Assembly: GCF_900302505.1 (NCBI RefSeq) | Contig: NZ_OMOJ01000017.1 | Span: 1-40,553, forward strand | DNA: 40,553 nt | Origin: Pseudoprimorskyibacter insulae | GTDB taxonomy: Bacteria; Pseudomonadota; Alphaproteobacteria; Rhodobacterales; Rhodobacteraceae | Direction: 5' to 3' | Part shown: positions 24,886 through 33,091 of the stretch, one piece after another | Layout: the number at the start of each line of letters is the position of its first letter | Numbering within the stretch: position 1 is the first letter of the stretch | Position numbers and translations under genes: made by a program | Notes under the pieces: model-generated | What the model saw: the letters and a program-made list of their open reading frames with translations, nothing else | What the model was told of the DNA's origin: nothing | Databases searched by the model: none

Positions 24886-26001
24886 CTATGCCAGCGGGTC
24901 CGTGTGGTACAAGCGGACCTTCAACCCGCCGTGCGGCACATAAGGCCCCGGCGGGCGCAATGGCAGGCCCGTCGCGCGGGCCAAGCCGCCCTCAGTGGTC
25001 ACGATGCCAACACGCCAGCCGGAAAACCCCGCCTTCAGCGCATCGCCCATCGAGGCATGCACCGCATACAGCAGCCTTTTATTGCCAATCCGTGCGCCAT
25101 AAGGCGGGTTGACGATCACCAGCCCCGGCGGGCCGTCTGGCCGTTTCAGATCACGCACGTCAAGCTGTGCAAAGCTGGTGATCCCGTCCACGCCTGCGCG
25201 TTCAGCATTGGCCCGGCTGGCCTCAACCCCGCCTGCGTTGCGGTCAGAGCCATAGAACCGCAGATCGGTCTGCCCAACCGTGCCCGCACTGCGCATCGCT
25301 TGCCACGCATCGGGATCATAGGTCGCCAGATGTTCAAACCCGAAACTGCGTGTCCGGCCCGGATAAAGGCCCAAGGCAATCTCTGCCGCTTCAATCGGGA
25401 AGGTGCCAGAGCCGCACATCGGGTCCAGCACCGGTTCCTGCCCGGTATACCCGCAGGCCCGCAGAAACAGCGCCGCCAGCGTTTCGCGCATCGGGGCCTT
25501 GGCCACACCAAGTTTGTGCCCGCGTTTGTGCAGGGACTCGCCCGAAGTATCGACGCTGAAGGTCACAAGGTTGTCGTCGATCCGAACTTTCAGGCGCACC
25601 GGCGCGTCCGAGGCAATCGGAGCGCCCAGCGTTTCGGTGATCGCATTTTCGACCCGCTGGGCCGCAGCCCCGGCGTGGTAAATCTTGGACTTCTGGCAGG
25701 TGACTTCGACCGCGACCGGCACATCGGGGCGCAGCACATCCCCCCAAGGAAACTTGCGCGACCGTTTATCAAGCTGCGCCAGATGGAAGGCCCGGAAACT
25801 GCCGATGCGGGCCAGAACGCGCCCTGCCCCGCGCAGTTTCAGGTTGGCGGCCCACACATCGGGCCAATGCCCCATGAACGACACGCCGCCCGCCTCGGCC
25901 TTCGGGTTAGGAAAGCCACAGGCGCGGACCTCGTCCAGCAGGACAGGTTCCAGCCCCGGCGGGGCCACCAGAAAGATTTCAAACGGATCAGTTGACTGCA
26001 T
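24886..26001 (-). CDS. THUMP-domain class I RNA methyltransferase (RlmL/YcbY type)
   Basis: A 371-residue SAM-dependent methyltransferase of the family that makes N2-methylguanosine in 23S rRNA (RlmL-type). The N-terminal part (about 45-155) is a THUMP/ferredoxin-like RNA-binding region, with conserved RKFPW and SGESLHKRGHK segments. The Rossmann domain has motif I LDPMCGSGT (192-200) and the N6/N2-type catalytic motif NPPYG (298-302). It lacks the second methyltransferase module (RlmK) found in E. coli RlmKL. ATG at 26001 is the natural start. It lies 63 nt after iolB in the same direction and could be read from the inositol operon, but its function has no obvious link to it. Confidence 0.9.
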   Translation of the reverse strand: MQSTDPFEIFLVAPPGLEPVLLDEVRACGFPNPKAEAGGVSFMGHWPDVWAANLKLRGAGRVLARIGSFRAFHLAQLDKRSRKFPWGDVLRPDVPVAVEVTCQKSKIYHAGAAAQRVENAITETLGAPIASDAPVRLKVRIDDNLVTFSVDTSGESLHKRGHKLGVAKAPMRETLAALFLRACGYTGQEPVLDPMCGSGTFPIEAAEIALGLYPGRTRSFGFEHLATYDPDAWQAMRSAGTVGQTDLRFYGSDRNAGGVEASRANAERAGVDGITSFAQLDVRDLKRPDGPPGLVIVNPPYGARIGNKRLLYAVHASMGDALKAGFSGWRVGIVTTEGGLARATGLPLRPPGPYVPHGGLKVRLYHTDPLA

Positions 26002-26064
26002 GCAGCAGCGCTTAGCCCCTTTCGCCCCTTGAAGCGAGAGAATTCGACGCCATCGGTCGCCGGT

Positions 26065-26871
26065 TTAGGCGTCGCGTTCCATGATCCACTCGACCTCGGG
26101 CGCGGCGACAAAGCGCCATTTGCGTAAGGGGCCAGCCATGACGTTCAGGTAATACATCTCAAACCCATAGGGCGCACCGCAAGGGTGATGCCCGCGCGGC
26201 ACCAAGACGACGTCGCCATCGGCCACAGCCATGGTTTCGTTCAGTTGCAGATCATCGGTATAGACCCGCTGGATGCCAAACCCATTGGGCGGGTTAAGCC
26301 GATGGTAATAGGTTTCCTCAAGATAGGTGATGCGCGGATAGTCATCTTCGTCATGACGGTGGCTGGGATAGCTGGACCAATGGCCCGCCGGGGTGAACAC
26401 CTCGGTCACCAAAAGGCTATCGCAGTAATCTTCGTTCTCCATCGCGATATTGTTGATGTAGCGCGTGTTGCTGCCTTTGCCGCGTTCCGTCAGGGTGATG
26501 CCATCAGGGCCAATCCGGCGCGCCTCATGCCCGCCCATGCCGGGGGCCGCGCAAACCGCGATGGTGCAATCGGTTTCCGCCGTCGCCTGCCAATCCGTGC
26601 CATTGGGCAAATAAAGGCTATGCGGCGGGGTCTTTTCAAAGACGTTCATCCGATCACCCAGAACGCCCCAGTCCTGCCCCGCCCCGGTGATCGCTGCCTT
26701 GCCTTCGACCATCACCAGCATGACCTCATTGCTGCCCGTCGCCTCGCCTACGGTGTCGCCCGCCCGCAGCTTATACAGCCCAAAGCCGACATAGCGCCAA
26801 CCGGCGCTTTCGGGGGTGATCTGGTGCACTTTGCCGTGCGTGCCAAAGGGTTTGCGAAGTAGGTCAGGCAT
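26065..26871 (-). CDS. iolB: 5-deoxy-glucuronate isomerase
   Basis: A 268-residue bicupin enzyme that converts 5-deoxy-D-glucuronate into 5-dehydro-2-deoxy-D-gluconate in myo-inositol breakdown. Characteristic segments: the SNEVMLVMVEGKA strand region in the first cupin, YCDSLLVTEVFTPAGHWSSYP, and the metal-binding HRHDEDD (171-177). Near the C-terminus lies a second metal-ligand region with PRGHHPC. The ATG at 26871 was chosen over a TTG one codon upstream. It is the last of the closely packed iol genes, 25 nt after the small membrane-protein gene. Confidence 0.95.
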   Translation of the reverse strand: MPDLLRKPFGTHGKVHQITPESAGWRYVGFGLYKLRAGDTVGEATGSNEVMLVMVEGKAAITGAGQDWGVLGDRMNVFEKTPPHSLYLPNGTDWQATAETDCTIAVCAAPGMGGHEARRIGPDGITLTERGKGSNTRYINNIAMENEDYCDSLLVTEVFTPAGHWSSYPSHRHDEDDYPRITYLEETYYHRLNPPNGFGIQRVYTDDLQLNETMAVADGDVVLVPRGHHPCGAPYGFEMYYLNVMAGPLRKWRFVAAPEVEWIMERDA

Positions 26872-26896
26872 CAAAGGCTCCTGTGGTCAGTGGCGC

Positions 26897-27088
26897 TCAG
26901 GCCCCGTCGTCGGGGTCGGTCCACGCGATAAAAAACTGGTGCGCGGCGTAAAGGCCGATCGCGCCAAACAGCAGGGCAAAACCGGGGGAACCAGACAGAA
27001 CCTCCATCAAGGCCCAACCAAGGCTGACCGCGACAATCGCAATGCGCAGCCATAGCGGGCGATAGAACGGATCTTGCAGGTTAAACAT
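26897..27088 (-). CDS. Small two-helix membrane protein inside the iol operon
   Basis: A 63-residue protein I do not recognise. Two hydrophobic helices are predicted (about 12-32 and 36-54) separated by a Ser-Gly-Ser-Pro-Gly turn, with a polar acidic tail (TDPDDGA), so it probably sits in the inner membrane as a hairpin. It is flanked by iolE (19 nt upstream) and iolB (25 nt downstream) in the same direction, so it is certainly co-transcribed. ATG at 27088 is preceded by GAAAGGGGCC, a plausible ribosome-binding site. A structural or accessory role in inositol uptake is conceivable, but nothing in the sequence shows it. Confidence 0.8.
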   Translation of the reverse strand: MFNLQDPFYRPLWLRIAIVAVSLGWALMEVLSGSPGFALLFGAIGLYAAHQFFIAWTDPDDGA

Positions 27089-27107
27089 CTGGCCCCTTTC
27101 CGGCAGG

Positions 27108-28013
27108 CTATCCCCGCCCGTCGACAGTCAGGCCCGCATCATCGCAGACCTTCAAGATATGCTCATACCCGAGCTTGGAATACTCATATGGATTGGCATG
27201 GGCCGGATCCTGTTCCGCTTCGACGACGATCCAGCCGTTGTAATCCATCGCCTTAAGTTCGCGGGTAATGGCACCGAAATCAATGCAGCCATCGCCCGGC
27301 ACGGTAAAGGCCCCGGCCACCACCGCATCAAGGAAACTGCCATTGCGCGCCCGGATCAGGTTGGTCACGTGACAGCGAATATCCTTGTAATGCACATGAT
27401 GCACCCGATGACCCCATTTCTTTAGCACGCTCAGCGGGTCCGAGCCACCAAACAGCAGATGCCCGGTGTCAAACAGCAAGGTCACCTCTTCGCCGGTGTG
27501 TTCCATCAGCCAATCGACATCTTCGCCGTCTTCGATCATCGATCCCATATGGTGGTGATAGGCCATGACCATTCCTTCGCCCTTCATCCACTTGGCCACC
27601 TCGGTCAGCTTCGCGCCATAGGTGCGGATGTCATCACGGGTCAGCTTGGGACGGTTGACAACCGGCGTCGATTGATCGCCCTGCACCGTGTTCGAACATT
27701 CGGCATAGACAACGCAAGGCGCGTCCAATGCCACGAACTGTGTGACCTGTTGGCGGATCATGTCGATCTCGGTCTGTACGTCCTGCACCATCAAACTGCC
27801 CGAACACCAACCGCCGCAAAGCGCAAGATCGGCCTCGTTCAGATAGCGGCGCAGACCTTCGGTATCGGCAGGCATCCGGCGGCCACGTTCCACGCCGGTA
27901 TAGCCAATCTGGCGCGACTCCGACAGGCACTGCTCCATCGTGTAATCGGCGGTCAGGTCCGGCAGGTCATCGTTCTGCCAAGCAATGGGGGAAATCCCGA
28001 TTTTCACACTCAT
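27108..28013 (-). CDS. iolE: Inosose dehydratase
   Basis: A 301-residue TIM-barrel metal-dependent enzyme converting 2-keto-myo-inositol (scyllo-inosose) to the trihydroxycyclohexanedione, step 2 of inositol catabolism. Family features: the SPIAWQNDD N-terminus, GYTGVERG, the YHHHMGSMIE metal-ligand stretch, LLFDTGHLLFGG and VHYKDI, ending with the IVVEAEQDP metal-ligand Glu. The start ATG at 28013 has AAAGGACG upstream and lies 15 nt after the iolD stop. Expected length for the family is about 300. Confidence 0.96.
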   Translation of the reverse strand: MSVKIGISPIAWQNDDLPDLTADYTMEQCLSESRQIGYTGVERGRRMPADTEGLRRYLNEADLALCGGWCSGSLMVQDVQTEIDMIRQQVTQFVALDAPCVVYAECSNTVQGDQSTPVVNRPKLTRDDIRTYGAKLTEVAKWMKGEGMVMAYHHHMGSMIEDGEDVDWLMEHTGEEVTLLFDTGHLLFGGSDPLSVLKKWGHRVHHVHYKDIRCHVTNLIRARNGSFLDAVVAGAFTVPGDGCIDFGAITRELKAMDYNGWIVVEAEQDPAHANPYEYSKLGYEHILKVCDDAGLTVDGRG

Positions 28014-28028
28014 CTGGTGCGTCCTTTA

Positions 28029-29852
28029 TCAATCCACGCGTTGCAGCGCGGTCTTTTCCACATAGGCCTTGCGGGCCTCATTCACTTCGGCACGGCTCGA
28101 CACCTCAGGCACGGCCACATCCCACCAGACGCCGCCGACGCCTGCGCCGGAATAGGGGTCGCTGTCGATCACGATCACTGTCGGGATATCGCGGGCGCGG
28201 GCCGCCTCGATCTGCGCCTCAAGATCGGCAATGCCGCAGGCCTTGATCGCATGCGCCCCCATCGCGGCGGCATGGGCGACAAAGTCGATCTCGGGCTGCA
28301 CCTCGACATTGGCGCTGGCGTACAGGTTGTTGAACTCGGCCCCGCCGGTGCCCATTTGCAGCCGGTTGATACAGCCGTAACCCCGGTTGTCGGTCAAAAC
28401 GATTGTAAAGGGCACGCGGCGCATCACGGCAGTCGCCAGTTCGGAGTTGGCCATCATATAGCTGCCATCGCCCACAAAGCAGATCACATCCGCCTCGGGA
28501 CGGGCCAGCTTGATGCCCATGGCCCCCGCCACCTCATAGCCCATACAGCTAAAGCCGTACTCCATGTGATAGCCGCCCGGCGCCGCCTGCCACAGCGTAT
28601 GAAGCGCCCCCGGCATGGTGCCTGCGGCGCACATGGCAACAGTATTGGGGCCAGCTTGGCGCTGCACCGCCCCAATCACCTGCGCGTCGGTCGGCAGACC
28701 ATCGCCCGTGGGCGCGGCCATCACCGCATCGCATGCCGCATACCACGCGGCGCGGCGCCCCTTGTCCAAATCCGCATAGGTCTTGCCGCCCAGCCCCGCT
28801 GAGATCCGCGCCAGCGCCACCTTGGCATCCGACACAAGCCCAAGCGCCCCATGCTTGGCCGCGTCATAGCCCGTGACATTGATCGACACGAGCCTGCGGG
28901 CCGGGTTCGCAAACACCGTCCACGACCCGGTGGTAAAATCCTGAAACCGCGTGCCAACCCCTAGGATCAGATCCGCCTCGGCCGCCGCCGCATTGGCCGC
29001 GTCCCCACCGGTCACACCGATAGATCCAAGGTTCAGCGGCATCTGCCAATCCAGCGCCGACTTGCCCGCCTGCGTTTCCACAACCGGAATACTGTGCGCC
29101 TCGGCAAAGGCGGCCAGATCGGCCTCGGCCTGCGAATAGATCACCCCGCCACCGGCCACGATCAACGGCTTTTCCGCCGCCTTCAGCGCGGCAACCACAT
29201 CGGCCAATTCCGCCGCATCCGGCTCAGGCCGGCGAATGCGCCAAACCCGCGGCTCAAAGAATGACACCGGGTAATCATAGGCCTCGGCCTGCGTGTCCTG
29301 ACAAAACGCCAAGGTCACTGGCCCGCATTTCGCCGGATCGGTCATGGTTTGCAGCGCTCGCGGCAGGCAGGTCAACAGATGCTCAGGCCGCGAGATCCGG
29401 TCAAAATACCGACTTACCGGACGGAAACAGTCATTCGCCGACACGGTGCCATCGTCGAAATCTTCGATCTGCTGCAACACCGGATCGGGCATCCGATTGC
29501 CAAACACATCGCCCGGCACAAACAAAACTGGCAGCCGGTTCACATGCGCCAGCGCGGCTGCCGTCACCATATTGGTCGCGCCCGGCCCAATAGACGAGGT
29601 CACCGCCATCGCCCGCCCCCGCTTATGCGTCTTGGCATAGGCAATGGCCGCATGGGCCATGGTCTGTTCATTCTGGCCGCGCCAGGTCGGAAACTCATCG
29701 CCCGCCGCATGCAGCGCTTCGCCCAAACCGGCCACATTGCCATGACCGAAAATCGCCCAGATCCCTTCGATGAACCGCGCTCCGTCCTCGGTTTTCTGCG
29801 CGGCCAGCCATTTCACCATCGCTTGCGCAGCCGTCAGCCTGATCGTGCTCAT
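28029..29852 (-). CDS. iolD: 3D-(3,5/4)-trihydroxycyclohexane-1,2-dione hydrolase
   Basis: A 607-residue thiamine-diphosphate enzyme that opens the inositol-derived ring to 5-deoxy-glucuronate. The N-terminal PYR-type domain begins with the LTAAQAMVKWL block and includes the IFGHGNVAGLGEAL thiamine-activating Glu segment; a central domain has VAGGGVIYSQA; the C-terminal PP domain has the GDGS...N thiamine-diphosphate motif (GDGSYMMANSELAT followed by LTDNRGYG). The GGAGGAG ribosome-binding site is 8 nt from the ATG at 29852. A 94-nt gap with a strong hairpin separates it from iolC upstream. Confidence 0.96.
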   Translation of the reverse strand: MSTIRLTAAQAMVKWLAAQKTEDGARFIEGIWAIFGHGNVAGLGEALHAAGDEFPTWRGQNEQTMAHAAIAYAKTHKRGRAMAVTSSIGPGATNMVTAAALAHVNRLPVLFVPGDVFGNRMPDPVLQQIEDFDDGTVSANDCFRPVSRYFDRISRPEHLLTCLPRALQTMTDPAKCGPVTLAFCQDTQAEAYDYPVSFFEPRVWRIRRPEPDAAELADVVAALKAAEKPLIVAGGGVIYSQAEADLAAFAEAHSIPVVETQAGKSALDWQMPLNLGSIGVTGGDAANAAAAEADLILGVGTRFQDFTTGSWTVFANPARRLVSINVTGYDAAKHGALGLVSDAKVALARISAGLGGKTYADLDKGRRAAWYAACDAVMAAPTGDGLPTDAQVIGAVQRQAGPNTVAMCAAGTMPGALHTLWQAAPGGYHMEYGFSCMGYEVAGAMGIKLARPEADVICFVGDGSYMMANSELATAVMRRVPFTIVLTDNRGYGCINRLQMGTGGAEFNNLYASANVEVQPEIDFVAHAAAMGAHAIKACGIADLEAQIEAARARDIPTVIVIDSDPYSGAGVGGVWWDVAVPEVSSRAEVNEARKAYVEKTALQRVD

Positions 29853-29917
29853 CTGCGTATCTCCTCCACAAATCCCAACTGGCCCGTTATTTTCTGACCA
29901 TAAATATTCCCGGGGGT

Positions 29918-29936
29918 CCGGGGGCAGCGCCCCCGG
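29918..29936. repeat. GC-rich hairpin between iolC and iolD
   Basis: An 8-bp perfect stem (CCGGGGGC at 29918-29925, complement at 29929-29936) with a 3-nt loop. No poly-T follows in the transcription direction, so it is unlikely to be a full terminator. Similar GGGGTCCGGGGGCAGCGCCC-like elements are, as I recall, dispersed in Rhodobacterales intergenic regions, so this may be one copy of a small repeat; it could also trim or protect the mRNA between iolC and iolD. Confidence 0.5.
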
Positions 29937-29946
29937 CTACCCTCAA

Positions 29947-31863
29947 TCAAGCAGCGTTCCGGCGAGCCTCTGACCGCGCCTCGTCCCAGATCTGACACAG
30001 CCGCGCATAGCGATCCGACATCATGGCCACCGCCTCGGCATCGCTCATCTCGCCCTTCATCCAAGCGCGGGCGGCATCGCCAAAGATCGTCCGGCCAACG
30101 GCAAAGCCTTTGACCAACGGGTATTTCGCCGCCACTTCAAAGCTGGCTTTCAGCTCAGGCTCCGGCGCATCCAGCCCCAGAACCACGATGCCGCGCGTGT
30201 GCGGGTCGTGCTGTTCAATGGCCTCAATCGCGTTCTGCCAAGCCTTATCGGTGGTCATCGGCTCCAGCTTCCACCAATCGGGGAAGACACCGATTTCATA
30301 CCAACGGCGGATCAGATCGGCGGTGGTATCATCAGAAACCTTGCCGACCTTCTTAGGGATGATCTCCAACAGGAATTCCAGCCGATTGCGCCGCGAGGCC
30401 TCAAACAGGCGCTTCACCGTCGCTTCTTGCTGGCTCCGCATGTCCGGGGTGTCATCCGGGTGGCAGAAGACCAGCACCTTGACCACATTGTCCTTGGGCC
30501 ATTCGGCCAAGCCGCCAAAATCACTGCCAAGCTCCGGCTCAATCGCCAAGGGGCGCGAGCCTGGCCATTCGGTGGGACGACCAACCCAAAGCCCCGTGCC
30601 CGTCGCCTTATAAAGCGACGTCCGGCCAATGCGACCGTCACACAGAATACCATAACCCGGCTGACCACCCTGCACTTTCAAGGCCGCCTTCAGGCACAGT
30701 TCCTTGAAATCGCTGCCCTTGCGCAGATCGTAGCCGTCCATTTCCTCAAGTTGCAAACGGTGGTCAAAGGCGAACACCCGCATGGTAGACCAATCGCCGT
30801 GGCGGTTGGTGGACCAATGCACCTGCTCCAGCTCAACGTCATTGCGCAGATCGCGGCGCTTGATGCCGCGTTCAAGGAAAAACTCCATCTCGGCCAAGGA
30901 CGGATATGCCGGGGTGCAGCCATGGCGGCTGACCGCGAAGGCCCCGCAAACATTGGCGTATTTCAGCGCGGTCGGCCAGTCTTCACCATCGAGCCAGCCT
31001 TTCAGCAGACCCGAGAAAAACCCATCGCCTGCGCCCAGCACGTTAAACACCTCAATCGGGAAGCCGGGGCCGGTTTGGCCGTCGTCAAGGCTATCAGGGA
31101 TCGCGCCTTCAAAGGCCACCGCGCCCTTCGCGCCGCGTTTGCAGACCAGCGTCGCGCCCGAGACCTTGCGCACGGCCCGCAGCGCGTCAATCGTATCGGT
31201 CGACCCACCCGCGATGTGAAACTCTTCCTCGGTGCCGACGATCAGATCGAAATAATGCAGCGTCTCCATCAGCTTGGCCGTGACCTCGGCGCTTTCGACA
31301 AAGCGGCTTTCGCCGTCGCCATGACCCGCCACGCCCCACAGGTTGGGACGGTAATCAATATCCAGCGCGGTTTTGACCCCATGCTTACGCGCCAATTCCA
31401 GCGCTTTGAGCACGGCCGCCTTGGTGCGCGGGTTGCTCAGATGCGTTCCCGTCGGCACCACAGACCGCGACGAGGCAATCAGCGCCTCATCAATGTCATC
31501 TTCACACAGGGCCATATCGGCACAGTTTTCGCGGTAGAAGATCAGCGGAAACTGCTCTTCGTCGCGGATGCCAAGGATCACCAAGGCCGTCAGGCGGTCC
31601 GGGTCCGTCTTGACGCCTGCGGTGTTGACCCCGTGGCGTTCCAGTTCCTCGCGGATAAAGCGCCCCATATGTTCATCGCCGACGCGGGAAATCAGCGCCG
31701 ATTTCAGGCCAAGCCGCGCCGTGCCGCAGGCGATATTGGTGGGGCTGCCACCGATGTATTTCTCGAAGGACCCCATGTCCTCCAAACGTCCGCCGATCTG
31801 AGCGCCATACAGATCAACGCCTGCGCGGCCAATGGTGATGACGTCAAGTGTCTTGTCGGTCAT
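29947..31863 (-). CDS. iolC: 5-dehydro-2-deoxygluconokinase fused to DUF2090 domain
   Basis: A 638-residue two-domain enzyme. Residues 1-335 are a PfkB-family sugar kinase with GGSPTNIA (38-45) and the C-terminal signature NVLGAGDGFFSGLLKG, where D280 is the catalytic base; it phosphorylates 5-dehydro-2-deoxygluconate. Residues about 345-635 are a DUF2090 domain, a TIM-barrel aldolase-like region with VFAFDHRLQL, YGILCDGRIG, and FCHPDD. Such fusions have been annotated as a bifunctional kinase/5-dehydro-2-deoxyphosphogluconate aldolase, which would replace IolJ. No separate iolJ or iolA is in the window. ATG at 31863, 21 nt after the iolG stop. Confidence 0.93.
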   Translation of the reverse strand: MTDKTLDVITIGRAGVDLYGAQIGGRLEDMGSFEKYIGGSPTNIACGTARLGLKSALISRVGDEHMGRFIREELERHGVNTAGVKTDPDRLTALVILGIRDEEQFPLIFYRENCADMALCEDDIDEALIASSRSVVPTGTHLSNPRTKAAVLKALELARKHGVKTALDIDYRPNLWGVAGHGDGESRFVESAEVTAKLMETLHYFDLIVGTEEEFHIAGGSTDTIDALRAVRKVSGATLVCKRGAKGAVAFEGAIPDSLDDGQTGPGFPIEVFNVLGAGDGFFSGLLKGWLDGEDWPTALKYANVCGAFAVSRHGCTPAYPSLAEMEFFLERGIKRRDLRNDVELEQVHWSTNRHGDWSTMRVFAFDHRLQLEEMDGYDLRKGSDFKELCLKAALKVQGGQPGYGILCDGRIGRTSLYKATGTGLWVGRPTEWPGSRPLAIEPELGSDFGGLAEWPKDNVVKVLVFCHPDDTPDMRSQQEATVKRLFEASRRNRLEFLLEIIPKKVGKVSDDTTADLIRRWYEIGVFPDWWKLEPMTTDKAWQNAIEAIEQHDPHTRGIVVLGLDAPEPELKASFEVAAKYPLVKGFAVGRTIFGDAARAWMKGEMSDAEAVAMMSDRYARLCQIWDEARSEARRNAA

Positions 31864-31884
31864 TGGGGTCCCCCTTTCTTATCG

Positions 31885-32877
31885 TCAGGCCAGCGTCACG
31901 GCTTTGCCGGTTTGCGCCGCTTCAAGCGCGGCATCGGCCAGCTCAAGCGCCTTCAAACCGTCCAGACCAGTGGTCGGCGTCGGTTGGCCACTGTTCACCG
32001 CCGTCACAAAGGCCGCGATTTCATTGGCATAGGCTGCTGTGTAGCGGGTCATGAAAAAATTCATGAGCGGCGGCGTCGAAATACCGTCAGCAGTGGCGAC
32101 AACCACATTGGCCTCAAGCGTGTTTTGCGCTTGCGCCATCCCCTTCGATCCATGCACCTCGATCCGCTGATCGTAGCCATAGCTGGCGCGGCGCGAATTG
32201 GTGATGACGGCCTGCTTGCCCGAGGCGGTGCGCAGGATGACGTTGACGCTGTCATAATCGCCCAGCTTGCCAATCTCAGGGTCCACAAGGTTTGACGCCT
32301 GCGCGACGACGGTCTGCACCTCTTCGCCAAGCAGCCAACGGGCCATATCAAAATCGTGGATGGTCATATCGCGGAAAATCCCGCCCGAGACCTTGATGTA
32401 GGCAGGCGGCGGCGCACCGGGATCGCGGCTGGTGATGGTAACCATTTCCACGTCGCCGACCGAGCCGTTGTCGATGGCGGCCTTGACCGCCATGAAGTCC
32501 GGGTCGAACCGGCGGTTGAACCCAACCATCAGCGTCGCGCCTTCGGCCTCAACGGTGGCGATGGCCTGTTTCACCCGTGCGGCGCTCAGATCGACGGGCT
32601 TTTCGCAGAAGATCTTTTTACCGGCTTTGGCGAACTGTTCGATCAAATCGGCATGGGTGTCGGTCGGCGTGCAGATCGCGACGGCGTCGACATCATCACT
32701 GGCGGCGATGTCGTCAATCGACCGGATATCGCAGCCGTAGGCATCGCTGACTTTTTGCGCGGCTTCCGCGAACGGGTCTGAAATGGCGACCAGCCGGGCA
32801 CCGGGCGTGGCCGAAATGGCGCGCGCATGGGTCTGACCAATACGCCCCGCGCCGAGGATTGCAATTCCAAGAGTCAT
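31885..32877 (-). CDS. iolG: Inositol 2-dehydrogenase
   Basis: A 330-residue GFO/IDH/MocA-family NAD-dependent dehydrogenase oxidising myo-inositol to 2-keto-inositol. The Rossmann fold starts with GAGRIG (9-14), the EKP motif is at 92-94 with catalytic K93, and D170 with H174 lie in the FRDMTIHDFD block, as in B. subtilis IolG (K97, D172, H176). ATG at 32877 is preceded by a 214-nt non-coding gap from the transporter genes that holds a hairpin, so it may have its own promoter as well as readthrough. Paralogues acting on scyllo-inositol look alike, so the exact stereoisomer is inferred from context. Confidence 0.93.
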   Translation of the reverse strand: MTLGIAILGAGRIGQTHARAISATPGARLVAISDPFAEAAQKVSDAYGCDIRSIDDIAASDDVDAVAICTPTDTHADLIEQFAKAGKKIFCEKPVDLSAARVKQAIATVEAEGATLMVGFNRRFDPDFMAVKAAIDNGSVGDVEMVTITSRDPGAPPPAYIKVSGGIFRDMTIHDFDMARWLLGEEVQTVVAQASNLVDPEIGKLGDYDSVNVILRTASGKQAVITNSRRASYGYDQRIEVHGSKGMAQAQNTLEANVVVATADGISTPPLMNFFMTRYTAAYANEIAAFVTAVNSGQPTPTTGLDGLKALELADAALEAAQTGKAVTLA

Positions 32878-33030
32878 TACACTTGTCCTTCCGAAAACGC
32901 GCCTTTGCGCGCTGTTGTTGTTGGCTGGTGGCCTATTGGGTGGGCTCGTTAGAACGGCCAGATACGCTTTGGGTCAAGGCCCCTCAAACGACGCGGAACA
33001 GAACGTCTCAATCGTGCCAAACGTCCGCCC

Positions 33031-33043
33031 AAATGGCTCATTT
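33031..33043. promoter_or_regulatory. Palindrome in the iolG upstream region
   Basis: AAATG and CATTT flank a 3-nt centre, a perfect 5+3+5 inverted repeat, about 154 bp upstream of the iolG start and within the 214-bp gap between the ATPase gene and iolG. It differs from the shared operator elements described at 36978 and 38069. It is a weak candidate for a regulator site. Confidence 0.2.
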
Positions 33044-33056
33044 TATCTCAGAATTA

Positions 33057-33082
33057 GGCCCGTCCGACGGCTCGGACAGGCC
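33057..33082 (-). terminator. Hairpin after transporter ATPase gene
   Basis: Stem GGCCTGTCCGA paired with TCGGACGGGCC (read on the minus strand; one G-T pair), 4-nt loop, just 10 nt after the ATPase stop codon. The following TAATTCT is only weakly T-rich, so partial termination or an mRNA 3' stabiliser is likely; it divides the transporter genes from the catabolic genes. Confidence 0.5.
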
Positions 33083-33091
33083 CGTTTTGAC

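Noticed and set aside
24904-25995. 363-codon antisense frame over the rRNA methyltransferase gene
   Set aside because: It covers the methyltransferase gene almost exactly on the other strand; the methyltransferase has clear SAM and NPPY motifs, the shadow has none.
27459-28802. 447-codon antisense frame over iolE and iolD
   Set aside because: Same shadow pattern as above, no start signal and no known motif.
30199-32295. 698-codon antisense frame over iolC and iolG
   Set aside because: Large only because of GC-rich codon bias; no domains, rich in His/Arg/Ala, and overlaps two certain genes.
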